A stretch of DNA of 53,949 nt from Vacuolonema iberomarrocanum LEGE 07170 (GTDB taxonomy: Bacteria > Cyanobacteriota > Cyanobacteriia > Elainellales > Elainellaceae), in the NCBI GenBank assembly GCA_015207365.1, contig JADEXA010000052.1:1-53949 (forward strand), given 5' to 3'. Below the pieces are notes generated by a model, which worked only from the letters and a program-made list of their open reading frames with translations, searched no databases and was not told where the DNA came from. Of this stretch, positions 44,083 through 52,630 are shown piece after piece. The translations under genes and the position numbers were made by a program. Positions within the stretch are counted from its first letter, which is position 1. Each line of letters begins with the position of its first letter.

Positions 44083-45476
44083 TGTCCCACGACCGCAGGA
44101 GCTGCAATGACTCCAGCAGCTTCTAGGACAGCAGCAGCCCGCAGTATTTTCGCTTCCTGGTAAGGAGCTGCAATGATCTGGATGCCGATGGGCAAGCCGT
44201 CAGGCTGCTGCACCGGAACCGAGAGGACGGGCAAGCCAATGAAAGACAGCGGTTGCGTGTAGAGTCCCAGGTTCGGTCGGAGCAGCACCTCTTCGCCGTC
44301 GATCACCAGGGTTTGCTGCTCAAGCTTTGGAGCAACGCAGGGCGTCGTCGGTGCAAGGATGAGATCCACCTGCTCAAACAGCTCTCGGACGCGATCGCGA
44401 TACCAACGACGAAACCGCTGCGCCTGGGTGTACCAATGGCCAGGGATAAAGGCTCCCGACAGGAAGCGATCGCGCGTGGCCGGGTCAAAATCCATGGGAC
44501 GCTCTTTCAGCCGGGAAAAATGGAGATTGGTGCCTTCGCAGCTCGTAATGATATAGGCCGCCGCCCGCGCCCGCTTTGCTTCGGGAATCGTGACACGCTT
44601 TTCAGCGTTCAGTGTTTTGGCAACAGTTTCAAGCGCTGCGAAGATGTCCGGACTAGCTCCTGTTGCAAAATGATCGTCTGCCACCGCTATTGTCAGCTCA
44701 TTAAGGCCCTGGGGCAGTTGCGGTAACGTGGGTTCAGGCGATCGCTCCGTACAGATGGGGTCACGCAGGTCTGCTCCCTGCATCGCGTCAAAACTCGCAG
44801 CAATATCGCGTACCGACCGTGCAAACGGCCCAACATGGTCGAGACTTGTAGAAAAAAGCGCCACCCCAGCACGGGAAAGTCTGCCATAGGTGGGTTTCAG
44901 TCCCAAAATGCCGCAGAGGGAAGCGGGTACTCGAATTGAGCCATTGGTATCGGTGCCCAGGCTGAGGGGTATCAAGCCTCCGGCCACCGCTGCCGCCGAA
45001 CCACCCGATGATCCCCCCGCCACACGGCTGACATCGTGGGGATTATAGGTCGCTCCATAATGGCTGTTGATAGTGACAAATCCGTAGGCATACTCATCCA
45101 TATGCAGGGTGCCCACCAAAATCGCACCGGCCTGTTTCAATCGCGCCACCGCTGTTGCATCTTGGGTTGCAGGGGGATTGTCACGATTAATTTTAGAACC
45201 CGCCAGGGTTGTCATCCCGGACACATCGTACAAATCTTTGACCGCAAAGGGTACACCTGCCAAAGGCCCCGCATCTTTGCCCTGGGCGATCGCCCCATCC
45301 ACCGCATCTGCCGAGGCCAGCGCCTGTTCCGCCAGCACCTCTGTGAAGGCGTTGAGCGCTGGATTGCCCACCTCAATCTGCTGCAGCGCTGCCTCCGTCA
45401 CCGCCCGTGCCGTTGTTTCTCCCGTTTGCACCGCCGTTGTGATGGCGATCGCATCCATCTGCTCCCAATTCTGCAT
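44079..45476 (-). CDS. AtzE-family amidase, catalytic subunit
   Basis: This amidase-signature enzyme (465 residues) has the Ser-cisSer-Lys triad: Lys in VPFAVKDLYDVSG, the serines in AGGSSGGSAAAVAGG and the nucleophile loop GTDTNGSIRVPASLCG, which is the AtzE form (TDTNGS rather than TDTGGS). AtzE of Pseudomonas ADP hydrolyses 1-carboxybiuret in cyanuric acid breakdown and needs the small AtzG subunit, which is encoded just upstream here. ATG at 45476 follows GGAAGGGGTGGA; a GTG further up is less likely. Other AtzE-like enzymes may act on different amides, so the substrate is an inference from family and partner. Confidence 0.88.
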   Translation of the reverse strand: MQNWEQMDAIAITTAVQTGETTARAVTEAALQQIEVGNPALNAFTEVLAEQALASADAVDGAIAQGKDAGPLAGVPFAVKDLYDVSGMTTLAGSKINRDNPPATQDATAVARLKQAGAILVGTLHMDEYAYGFVTINSHYGATYNPHDVSRVAGGSSGGSAAAVAGGLIPLSLGTDTNGSIRVPASLCGILGLKPTYGRLSRAGVALFSTSLDHVGPFARSVRDIAASFDAMQGADLRDPICTERSPEPTLPQLPQGLNELTIAVADDHFATGASPDIFAALETVAKTLNAEKRVTIPEAKRARAAAYIITSCEGTNLHFSRLKERPMDFDPATRDRFLSGAFIPGHWYTQAQRFRRWYRDRVRELFEQVDLILAPTTPCVAPKLEQQTLVIDGEEVLLRPNLGLYTQPLSFIGLPVLSVPVQQPDGLPIGIQIIAAPYQEAKILRAAAVLEAAGVIAAPAVVGH

Positions 45477-45559
45477 TCCACCCCTTCCTTTCACACCAAA
45501 ACCACAGGACTCTTTTCTTTGTTCCGCTCAAATCCCCTAACTTCCGGTTCAAGACAGGC

Positions 45560-45757
45560 TTAAGGGTCAAAGGTCGGCGCAATTTCAACCTCATCCGGTA
45601 CTGGGAAATCGAGAAACAGTTGAGCGATCGCCTTTGTTCGCATCACATTAGCAATCACACCCTCTCGACATTCTGGGGGAATCGGCAGCTCAATCATTGT
45701 CGCCATCTGATCTACATAGGCTGCGATCGCCTGCCACTCTGCATCTGACTGCGTCAT
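45560..45757 (-). CDS. AtzG-like small subunit (DUF4089)
   Basis: The 65-residue protein has the AtzG/DUF4089 pattern: WQAIAAYVDQMATMIELPIP, CREGVIANVMRTKAIAQLFL and DFPVPDEVEIAPTFDP. AtzG resembles GatC and wraps around the amidase to stabilise it. It lies 83 bp upstream of the AtzE-type gene on the same strand, the same order as gatC-gatA. ATG at 45757 (MTQSDAEW) has GGAGAGCAAGG before it; an ATG five codons earlier is possible. Confidence 0.85.
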   Translation of the reverse strand: MTQSDAEWQAIAAYVDQMATMIELPIPPECREGVIANVMRTKAIAQLFLDFPVPDEVEIAPTFDP

Positions 45758-45962
45758 ATCCTTGCTCTCCATTGAACGCTCGTCGCCCTATCTTTGCGAT
45801 CCTCGCAGATTGTAGGCAGGAAAGAACCCGACAAAATGTGATGGGGACCACAATCTTGCCTCTCTCTCTGCCACCCTATGTAGGCAGCGTGGGGCGATCG
45901 CCCAGCCGTTTCAACCTCCCCATTTACCAGTACACTGCTTAGTACCGACGCGAAACCTCTAT

Positions 45963-45986
45963 GGGGATTTTGGATTCCAAAACCCC
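45963..45986. repeat. hairpin in the spacer after the AtzG-like gene start
   Basis: GGGGATTTTGG faces CCAAAACCCC over a 3-nt loop, one bulged base. It lies in the divergent spacer between the AtzG-like gene and the unknown membrane-anchored protein. Confidence 0.45.
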
Positions 45987-46037
45987 TCGCGAGTTCTCGG
46001 ATGGGCACTTAACGCAGACGGACTCATTCCTGAGTGG

Positions 46038-46814
46038 ATGGCAGGTTTAACAGGTTCACTTGGTATGGAAGCGTATTTGATTATTGCAGGTCTGATTTTT
46101 ATAGCCGTGTTGGGGCTACAGACTTGGTTTTTCTATCAACTTTTGCAGGAAACGCGTCAAGAAAGCAGACTTTATCGAGGAGCGATCGAACGCCAGCTAA
46201 GACTGGCTTCTTTGCCTCATATCTATTGCGATATCCAGCCTAGTTTGGATGCACAAGGAACCCACCTCGGAGTCTACAACATTGGCAGTACCCCAGCTTA
46301 TGATCTGCATCTGGATCTGATTGCGGCCTACACCGTCGAAGCGTTGGATCTGGCATCTTTTATGCGAACGTTTGTGCAACCTCGCTTTCGAAAATATCCC
46401 TTACAAGCCGACAAAGTTGGCTATTACGGTATTCGCAACAGCCACCGCCAACCTTTTCTCGCCCATCAAAAACGCCTCGAAATTCCCCTACAACTTCCTG
46501 CCAATCCGGTCGATGTCTATGTGCTCTTACAGTATCGAGAAATTTCTGGCAATAACTATCATCAGGTTTATTGTTTTTCTGAGGTGAATGATCGTGGAGG
46601 CTATCGGGCAAACCTTGTCGACCCCTTACGGGCAGACTTAATTGAACGGCTCCATTTCTACGACACTGATGATGCTAAAACATCTCCCCAGGACAAGAAT
46701 CTTCCTTTTCCACTAAAGGCATTTATTGACCTGTGGAATCATTCCATTTCCGCAAAATATACTGTCCTTGAAGCCGAAGGATTATCGACACCATTGATCG
46801 TTCAAAATTTATGA
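46038..46814 (+). CDS. membrane-anchored hypothetical protein, 258 aa
   Basis: A single N-terminal membrane helix (residues about 11-34, MEAYLIIAGLIFIAVLGLQT) is followed by a helical linker (LLQETRQESRLYRGAIERQL) and a beta-rich soluble domain with IYCDIQPSLDAQGTHLGVYN, YDLHLDLIAAYTVEAL and LPANPVDVYVLLQYREISGN. The beta pattern resembles an immunoglobulin-like or jelly-roll fold found in membrane-anchored proteins of unknown function. I recognise no family. The start may instead be ATG 46065. No partner gene is adjacent. Confidence 0.7.
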   Translation: MAGLTGSLGMEAYLIIAGLIFIAVLGLQTWFFYQLLQETRQESRLYRGAIERQLRLASLPHIYCDIQPSLDAQGTHLGVYNIGSTPAYDLHLDLIAAYTVEALDLASFMRTFVQPRFRKYPLQADKVGYYGIRNSHRQPFLAHQKRLEIPLQLPANPVDVYVLLQYREISGNNYHQVYCFSEVNDRGGYRANLVDPLRADLIERLHFYDTDDAKTSPQDKNLPFPLKAFIDLWNHSISAKYTVLEAEGLSTPLIVQNL

Positions 46815-47049
46815 TAAAGACTAATTTTTGCTGAAGCGAAAGCTAATAGTTCTAGCCAATCTTCACCTTTATAAAATGCTCAACTTCTCGTGTCTGTCAA
46901 CACCGAAATAAGAACGGTTTAGCGCTAGAAACCGGAGGCTGGGCTGACGGTTTAGACAATAGTTCTCTTCCAGGACGCTAAAACATTAGCTTGCTCCAAA
47001 GACGAATCACAATTTTGCTGTCAGGACGTTGCAATCTGAGGATATTCTC

Positions 47050-47529
47050 ATGACGGTAGCCACCTCTTCTCAAGTTGTAGAGCTTATTCAGCCAACACCC
47101 ATGCAAGCGATCGCCCTACGCCTCGCACCCAATCAAGATCTCAAGGAAGAATTAGATGCCCTGGTTCATCGCCATCAACTCAACGCCGCCTGCATCCTCA
47201 CCTGCGTCGGCAGCCTGACTCAGGCAACCCTTCGCCTAGCGAATCAACCCGATGGCACTACGTACACCGGACACTTCGAAATTCTCTCGCTCACAGGGGT
47301 CATGGGAGTGCAGGGATCGCACTATCACATGGCGATCGCCGACTCGGAAGGCCAAACCCTTGGGGGACATCTCCTCGAAGGTTGCCGCATTTATACCACC
47401 GCCGAAATTGTGATTGGGGTCTTTCCTGATCTGATGTTCGATCGGCAACACTGTCCTGAAAGTGGCTATCCCGAACTCGTTGTTCGTAACCAGACAGCAT
47501 CCTCAAAGGCTGCAAGTAACAATGGCTAG
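47050..47529 (+). CDS. PCC/DUF296 domain protein
   Basis: The 159-residue protein is nearly all a plant-and-prokaryote conserved (PCC, DUF296) domain: AIALRLAPNQDLKEELDAL, AACILTCVGSLTQATLRLAN, HFEILSLTGVMG, HYHMAIADSEGQTLGGHLLE and TAEIVIGVFP. The paired histidines in SHYHMAI and GGHLL match the metal-binding site seen in this family, which forms trimers. In plants the domain is joined to AT-hook DNA-binding motifs; here there is none, so a role in DNA binding is not implied. ATG at 47050 follows GAGG. The 3' end overlaps the convergent HEAT gene by 27 bp. Confidence 0.85.
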   Translation: MTVATSSQVVELIQPTPMQAIALRLAPNQDLKEELDALVHRHQLNAACILTCVGSLTQATLRLANQPDGTTYTGHFEILSLTGVMGVQGSHYHMAIADSEGQTLGGHLLEGCRIYTTAEIVIGVFPDLMFDRQHCPESGYPELVVRNQTASSKAASNNG

Positions 47530-48726
47530 TTGTTTTAACGCTGAGTCAGCGTGGAGGACGACCTGAAGTTGGGCATGGTGTTTGAGTTGCTCTAAGGCCG
47601 GGATAGCACGGGGATCTCCGAGGAGTTCCCACGCATGGGCAAGGGCTTGCAAAATCTTGGACTCTGGCTCATTAAGAGCGTCATAAGTCGACCAAAAGGC
47701 CAACAGAATAGAAGCGGCCTGAGTCTGTAAGGATTCTCCAGATACACGTCCCAAAACCTGAATAAGCTCTACAACGGCCGGAGCAGGGAGCTGAGGTAAG
47801 GCTTGCTGTAGAAACGTTAGGGCTAAAGACGTTTCAGTCCAGGCCAGGGCGCGAATCAAAACAATCTGCAAAGGAAGCGGGGTAAGGGGAGCTCGCAACT
47901 CAGTCGCTAAAACTCTCACAGCACCCTCTGTTTTTAAGCGTCCTAGGGCGATCGCAGCCTCTTCACAAACCGCCATCTGCCAGTCTTTCAAAAGGGGGGT
48001 CAGGACGGGTAGTAAAACAGCCTCATCAGCGTTAGGTGTTGCCCATCGTCCTAAGCCAATTGCTGCCGCCCGACGCACTGTTGTGGTTCGATCATGTACT
48101 GCCGACATTAATACTGGGAGAATGCGCTCATCCCGAAAGTTACTCAGCGCCAGAATTGCAGCCGAGCGGACTTCAGGGTCGGCATGGGTCACGACCGATA
48201 GCATTGGAGTAACTACGCTAGCATCGGGGATTTGAGCCAGCGTATGGAGCGCATGTAGGCAAGCGGATGGATGGGTCAATAATGACGCCAAGTGAGGAAT
48301 GGCGACTGTTCCTTGATTGGCCAGGGCATGGGCTGCAATAGCAGACAGATCAGGATCAGTCGCTTGTTGGAGCACTTGCACCAAAACAGCCATCACATCC
48401 GGCCCTCGAAATTGACCGAGTAAGCGCCCAGCAAACCAACGCTCCTCCAAATCCGCTTCGCTATCCTCCAAAATCGTGATTAGGGGATCGATTGCAATAG
48501 AGCCGAGAGCAGGCAGTAGTTTCGCCATATGCCAACGGGTCGAAAAGTCTCCGGTTTCCAGAACTTGCAATGCTAGTGCCAGAACCATTTCCTGCACTTC
48601 TGGCTGCCACTGCTGGGGCTTATTGTTATCAGCCGACTGGAGCAACTGACGAAGCAGCTCAGTAACGCTGCCCCAATCTCCGCATCTTGCAGCTTCTTTT
48701 GCGACTTCAACCTGTTGCAAAATCAT
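47503..48726 (-). CDS. HEAT-repeat protein (PBS-lyase type repeats)
   Basis: The 407-residue protein is built of about ten HEAT-like helical pairs: LLPALGSIAIDPLITILED, WFAGRLLGQFRGPDVMAVLV, IAAHALANQGTVAIPHLASL, SAAILALSNFRDERILPVL, RRAAAIGLGRWATP and EAAIALGRLKTEGAVRVLA. Cyanobacterial proteins with this repeat include phycobilin lyases of the CpcE type, but the usual lyase partner and phycobiliprotein genes are absent here, so a scaffold or adaptor role is as likely. No signal peptide. The N-terminal 40 residues (VEVAKEAARCGDWGSVTELL) are a TPR-like start. Confidence 0.85.
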   Translation of the reverse strand: MILQQVEVAKEAARCGDWGSVTELLRQLLQSADNNKPQQWQPEVQEMVLALALQVLETGDFSTRWHMAKLLPALGSIAIDPLITILEDSEADLEERWFAGRLLGQFRGPDVMAVLVQVLQQATDPDLSAIAAHALANQGTVAIPHLASLLTHPSACLHALHTLAQIPDASVVTPMLSVVTHADPEVRSAAILALSNFRDERILPVLMSAVHDRTTTVRRAAAIGLGRWATPNADEAVLLPVLTPLLKDWQMAVCEEAAIALGRLKTEGAVRVLATELRAPLTPLPLQIVLIRALAWTETSLALTFLQQALPQLPAPAVVELIQVLGRVSGESLQTQAASILLAFWSTYDALNEPESKILQALAHAWELLGDPRAIPALEQLKHHAQLQVVLHADSALKQLAIVTCSL

Positions 48727-49178
48727 GGCAACTTCTACTCTTCATCAACCATCTTTATATTGCGAGCCTTTATTGCAAGCTCTGCTGGTCGATATCGATA
48801 TTAACGGAATGCCGACCCACTGAGCAAAGGATTACTCCATCACTTTATATAGCGATCTCAAATGATTTGTGAATCGGATGGGAAAGGTGGGCGCCTTGCC
48901 CATCCGATTTCGGATTGCCATATCAATCCAAGACCTTGCCAAATCAAACATACGTCCTGTGAAAAACGACTAGCATCTCCTAGAAAATATGTCGGGAAAA
49001 TATAGTTTCAAAAATTTATTGGGTTAACTCAAGACAAATCAAACGTTTTATCAAATCAAAATTTTCGTCCTCAAAATCTTGTTGTTCGTACTGCCAGTAA
49101 TTTTAATCACATGAAATACATAATTATTCCAAAATCGCATCAATTTGATGCACTCAGCTAATTCGAGTTTAGAGAATA
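48727..49178. other. spacer between HEAT gene and nirA promoter
   Basis: Apart from the family D element at 48849 it is AT-rich and without a supported gene. It lies between divergent genes and should contain the HEAT gene promoter. Confidence 0.4.
48849..48922. repeat. dispersed palindromic repeat, family D, copy 2
   Basis: Starts ATAGCGATCTCAAATG, exactly as copy 1 at 19349, and ends CGGATTGCCATAT. The stem ATCGGATGGG pairs with CCCATCCGAT; its sequence differs from that of copy 1 while the ends are conserved. Confidence 0.7.
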
Positions 49179-49220
49179 GTTGCAATGTATACAAAACGAA
49201 CGCGATCGACCTCCTAACCT
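49179..49220 (+). promoter_or_regulatory. NtcA-activated promoter of nirA
   Basis: GTT-N8-TAC at 49179-49192 is one base off the NtcA consensus GTA-N8-TAC. A -10 box TAACCT (fits TAN3T) follows after 22 bp, the spacing known for class II NtcA promoters, which lack a -35 box. NtcA activates nitrogen-assimilation genes when ammonium is scarce, and nirA is one of its standard targets. The site was found by reading and not tested. Confidence 0.65.
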
Positions 49221-49375
49221 ATGAAACATATTGTGATGAAGCACAACAAAACTTGATTTTCTTATTTTCTTTCACAACATAGACACGATTAATCTTCCGA
49301 GAATCTGATGTTTTTGATTGGATTTTTTCGGTTGCGAGTGTCTTCTCGATGTTCTTCGGCTGCGGAGAAAAGACA

Positions 49376-50947
49376 GTGAGTTTTGTAACTGACGCAAATA
49401 TAAAGCTCAATAAGATTGAGAAAGCTAAGGCAGAAAAAGATGGGCTTGCCGTCAAAGATGAGTTGGAATATTTTGCCAAAGTTGGTTGGGAAAATATTGA
49501 CAAGACTGATTTAGAATTGCGACTCAAATGGCTAGGAATTTTCTTCCGGCCAGTTACGCCAGGCCAATTTATGTTACGGCTGCGCACCCCCAATGGTTAT
49601 TTAATCAGCAAGAAAATGCGGCTATTAGCCGATATTATTCAGCGCTATGGTGATGATGGCAGTGGTGATATCACCACCCGTCAGAATGTTCAGTTGAGAG
49701 GCGTCCGTTTCGAGGATATTCCTGATATCTTTCGTCGCTTGAAAGACGCAGGAATGACAACGGTGCAGTCGGGTTTCGACAATGTGCGAAACATTACAGG
49801 CTCCCCTGTAGCCGGTATCGACCCAGATGAGGTGATCGATACCCGTGAGTTGATACAGCAGCTTCAGGACATGCTCACAAACCATGGGGAAGGCAATACG
49901 GACTTTAGCAACCTGCCTCGTAAGTTCAATATTGCCGTGGAAGGCAGTCGTGATAATTCCATCCACGCAGAAATCAACGACATTGCCTTTGTCCCTGCCA
50001 TACGAGAGGGAGAGGTCGGCTTCAACGTCTTGGTGGGCGGTTATCTATCAGCACAGCGCTGCGCCGAAGCGATACCTCTCAATGTCTGGGTTCATCCTAA
50101 TCAAGAGGTTCTAGAAATTTCACGAGCCATTCTCACTGTTTACACAACGAGTGGTTTAGCAGAAGGATTGCGCGTAAAGCGAGCAAAGGCTCGACTCATG
50201 TGGTTAATCGAAAAGTGGGGACTTGACCGCTTTCGGGCCGAGATTGAACATTCCATGGGGCAACCTCTGTTGCCTGCAGCACCGACCACATTGATCGATC
50301 GCGACAAGCAAGACCATCTGGGGATCCATCCCCAGAAGCAGGCCGGTTATGTTTATGTCGGTTTGCACGTCCCGGCAGGACGCCTGTCAGCAGAGGTCAT
50401 GTTCGAGCTAGCCCGACTCGCTGATGTGTATGGCAATGGTGAGATTCGCCTAACCGTGGAGCAAAATGTCATTCTGCCATTCATTTCTGAGACCAGCGTC
50501 TCTGTCCTTTTGACGGAACCCTTGTTACAAAAGCTCCAAATTGCTCCCCCACCCCTATCTCGCTCACTAGTGTCCTGCACCGGCAAAAAGTACTGCAACT
50601 TTGCACAGATAGAAACCAAGGATCGAGGGGTGGCGATCGCACGGCAGTTGGACGAAAAATTCCATATCCCGCAACGGGTTCGCATTCACTGGACAGGCTG
50701 TCCTAATTCCTGCGGTCAGCCTCAAGCGGGTGACATTGGTTTGATCGGGACGAAGACTCGTAAAAATGGCGAGACCGTTGAAGCGGTAGATATCTACATG
50801 GGCGGCAAGGTCGGCAAAGATGCCCAGCTGGGTGAGCTGGTTCGCAAGGCAGTCCCCTGCGACGAGCTTCTTCAAGTGCTGAGTGACCTATTAATTGAAA
50901 ACTTTGGTGCCATACCGAAGGAAGCCAAGACGTTAGTCAACGTTTAG
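49376..50947 (+). CDS. nirA: ferredoxin-nitrite reductase
   Basis: NirA reduces nitrite to ammonium with six electrons from ferredoxin, using siroheme and a [4Fe-4S] cluster. Cluster ligands are in SCTGKKYCNFAQIETKDRG and WTGCPNSCGQPQAGDIG. The two ferredoxin-like halves are visible (PGQFMLRLRTPNGYLISKK, GDITTRQNVQLRGV; then HLGIHPQKQAGYVYVGLHV and GEIRLTVEQNVILPF). GTG at 49376 is taken as start because GGAG precedes it by 8 bp; ATG at 49349 would add nine residues but has no ribosome binding site. The length, 523 residues, is normal. It heads a nitrite operon with the transporter downstream. Confidence 0.94.
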   Translation: MSFVTDANIKLNKIEKAKAEKDGLAVKDELEYFAKVGWENIDKTDLELRLKWLGIFFRPVTPGQFMLRLRTPNGYLISKKMRLLADIIQRYGDDGSGDITTRQNVQLRGVRFEDIPDIFRRLKDAGMTTVQSGFDNVRNITGSPVAGIDPDEVIDTRELIQQLQDMLTNHGEGNTDFSNLPRKFNIAVEGSRDNSIHAEINDIAFVPAIREGEVGFNVLVGGYLSAQRCAEAIPLNVWVHPNQEVLEISRAILTVYTTSGLAEGLRVKRAKARLMWLIEKWGLDRFRAEIEHSMGQPLLPAAPTTLIDRDKQDHLGIHPQKQAGYVYVGLHVPAGRLSAEVMFELARLADVYGNGEIRLTVEQNVILPFISETSVSVLLTEPLLQKLQIAPPPLSRSLVSCTGKKYCNFAQIETKDRGVAIARQLDEKFHIPQRVRIHWTGCPNSCGQPQAGDIGLIGTKTRKNGETVEAVDIYMGGKVGKDAQLGELVRKAVPCDELLQVLSDLLIENFGAIPKEAKTLVNV

Positions 50948-51022
50948 AGCTGACTAGAGACAGGCAGCATGTGCAAATGCAACACAGAACAGGTTGAGCA
51001 AGTATTTTCACTAGGAGATGAC

Positions 51023-51889
51023 ATGTTTGATTACACAGCACCGGCTGACTTGATGACAGCTACCGTCAAAGCCGGAGAAACAAAAGCGCGTCTAAGTATC
51101 AAAGATCTGCTGATTCGCGGCTTTTACTCGGGTATGGCTTTGGGCGTTGCAACCACTTTGGCTGTGACAGTTTCTGTACAATCTGGCATCCCATTTTTGG
51201 GAGCAGCTCTTTTCCCTTGGGGATTTGTGTCTATTGTCATTTTTGGCATGGAGCTCGTCACAGGTAATTTTGCGATTTTCGCTGCTGCACTGTGGGCTGG
51301 TCGAGTTAGCTGGAACAGCACCCTCAGAAATTGGCTTTGGGTTTATCTAGGAAATTTCCTGGGTTGCTTGTTAGCGGCGTTGATGATCAGCTACTCACTC
51401 ACAAATGCCGGGACGATCGAGCCCAATGCAGTGGGTGAACAGATTATGAATATCGCTCTGGCAAAATCAGTTGCCGTTCGTGAAATGGGACTGAATGGTT
51501 TCACCCTCTTTATCGTGCGGGGTATCGTGTGCAACTTCCTCGTTTGTATGGCAGCGATGTTTGGCATGGTCAGTAAATCAGTGCCCGGCAAAATTCTAAC
51601 TTGCTGGTGGCCAATCATGGCGTTCGTAGCCCTAGGCATGGAGCACATTGTCGTTAACATGTTTTTCATCTTAACCGGCATGGCCTTGGGTGCCCCCATT
51701 ACTGGCATGGATATGGTGTTCTGGGACTTTTTGCCCGTCACTATCGGTAACATCATTGGCGGCGGCATTTTCATTGGTAGCCTGTTGTATTTCACCCATG
51801 GCTCCCGGGTGAACGCAACCTTATCGGCAGAGTCGGCTGTGAATTCAGTGTTTGATGACGACGGTCAGTCTGTACGGCCTGTTCGCTGA
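51023..51889 (+). CDS. formate/nitrite transporter family channel
   Basis: The 288-residue protein has six membrane helices and FNT family motifs: RGFYSGMALGVATTLAVTV, ELVTGNFAIFAAALWAGRVS, NWLWVYLGNFLGCLLAAL, IVRGIVCNFLVCMAAM and MEHIVVNMFFILTGMALG with the central histidine. FNT pentamers conduct nitrite or formate; its place 75 bp after nirA makes nitrite the likely substrate, for uptake or to balance nitrite leakage. ATG at 51023 follows AGGAGATGAC; the frame opens 18 codons earlier without such a site. NirC and FocA are both used as names, so no symbol is given. Confidence 0.92.
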   Translation: MFDYTAPADLMTATVKAGETKARLSIKDLLIRGFYSGMALGVATTLAVTVSVQSGIPFLGAALFPWGFVSIVIFGMELVTGNFAIFAAALWAGRVSWNSTLRNWLWVYLGNFLGCLLAALMISYSLTNAGTIEPNAVGEQIMNIALAKSVAVREMGLNGFTLFIVRGIVCNFLVCMAAMFGMVSKSVPGKILTCWWPIMAFVALGMEHIVVNMFFILTGMALGAPITGMDMVFWDFLPVTIGNIIGGGIFIGSLLYFTHGSRVNATLSAESAVNSVFDDDGQSVRPVR

Positions 51890-51904
51890 TATCCAATGTT
51901 GAGC

Positions 51905-51935
51905 GGGGGTGGCAGGGTTTGCTTATCCCCCTTTT
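51905..51935 (+). terminator. weak terminator after the nitrite transporter
   Basis: GGGGG and CCCCC pair over a 17-nt loop followed by TTTT, 15 bp after the stop codon. The stem is short, so efficiency is doubtful. Confidence 0.4.
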
Positions 51936-51937
51936 GA

Positions 51938-52044
51938 TAAGTAGCTCGGCATGATGAAAAACCAGACTCTAAAAACCTGTGCCGCCCGCGCTGCGGGCGG
52001 CACAGGTTTTTAGGGTTTTAGGTTTAATTGCACCTGCTAACTTA
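51938..52044. repeat. dispersed palindromic repeat, family B, copy 2 (inverted)
   Basis: This is the inverse of the 107-bp element at 4330-4436; flanks and stem arms agree at every position. Only the 3-nt tip differs: it reads GCT on the plus strand in both copies, although the copies are inverted. It stands directly before the family A element. Confidence 0.88.
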
Positions 52045-52095
52045 CGAGATCTTGTTCAATCAAAAATTATCGAGAGGAGTCAATGTTGCACGGTC

Positions 52096-52212
52096 TCATA
52101 TTAGATCCAGTTAGATCCAGTTAAATATCCGTGAAACCCAACTATTATTTATGCCCGCTGCAATGCAGCGGGCATAAATAATAGTTGGGTTCTTCAAGCG
52201 GATTTGATATTA
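52096..52212. repeat. dispersed palindromic repeat, family A, copy 4
   Basis: The 117-bp element equals the 107-bp family length plus a 10-bp duplication (TTAGATCCAG twice). The stem arm reads ACTATTATTTATGCCCGC with a perfect complement, so three or more paired positions changed together relative to copy 2. The rest of the spacer up to gap shows no gene. Confidence 0.85.
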
Positions 52213-52630
52213 CTCGCGATCGCACCGCTCCAGGATACCGTCCTCAAGATCGTCACTCCCAGCCGGTCAGCAAAGTGGATTTGGTCGGTACTGGATCTAG
52301 TGATCCGAGTTCACTGACGCTAACGACGTATAAGGAGAAACACAGCCGCCCCCTTTCACATCTGATTCACAAGTCATTTGAGATCGATTTTGAGATCGAT
52401 GTAGACGTTCCCTGAGTACAGCAAAGCTATTGAAGCTATTTAATCCAGAGTCCTTACAGCCAAAAATCTTTTGCCAGCTACTCTGGATCTGCCACCTCTC
52501 GGTGATCTCCAAATGGCTACACCCGATGCGTTATTCAGCGCTCCGCTATCTTAATAAACTCTGTGATCCCAGAGGAATGGAGAGAATTTGCAATATCTTG
52601 AGCAAGAGCGTGTAATCAAGGAGTTACTAC

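Noticed and set aside
47503..48726. phycobilisome lyase identity for the HEAT-repeat protein
   Set aside because: HEAT repeats alone are not specific; no lyase partner or phycobiliprotein gene is nearby.
52185..52415. plus-strand frame downstream of the family A copy 4 element
   Set aside because: It starts inside the palindrome and has low-complexity, non-family sequence (FEIDFEIDVDV) near its end.
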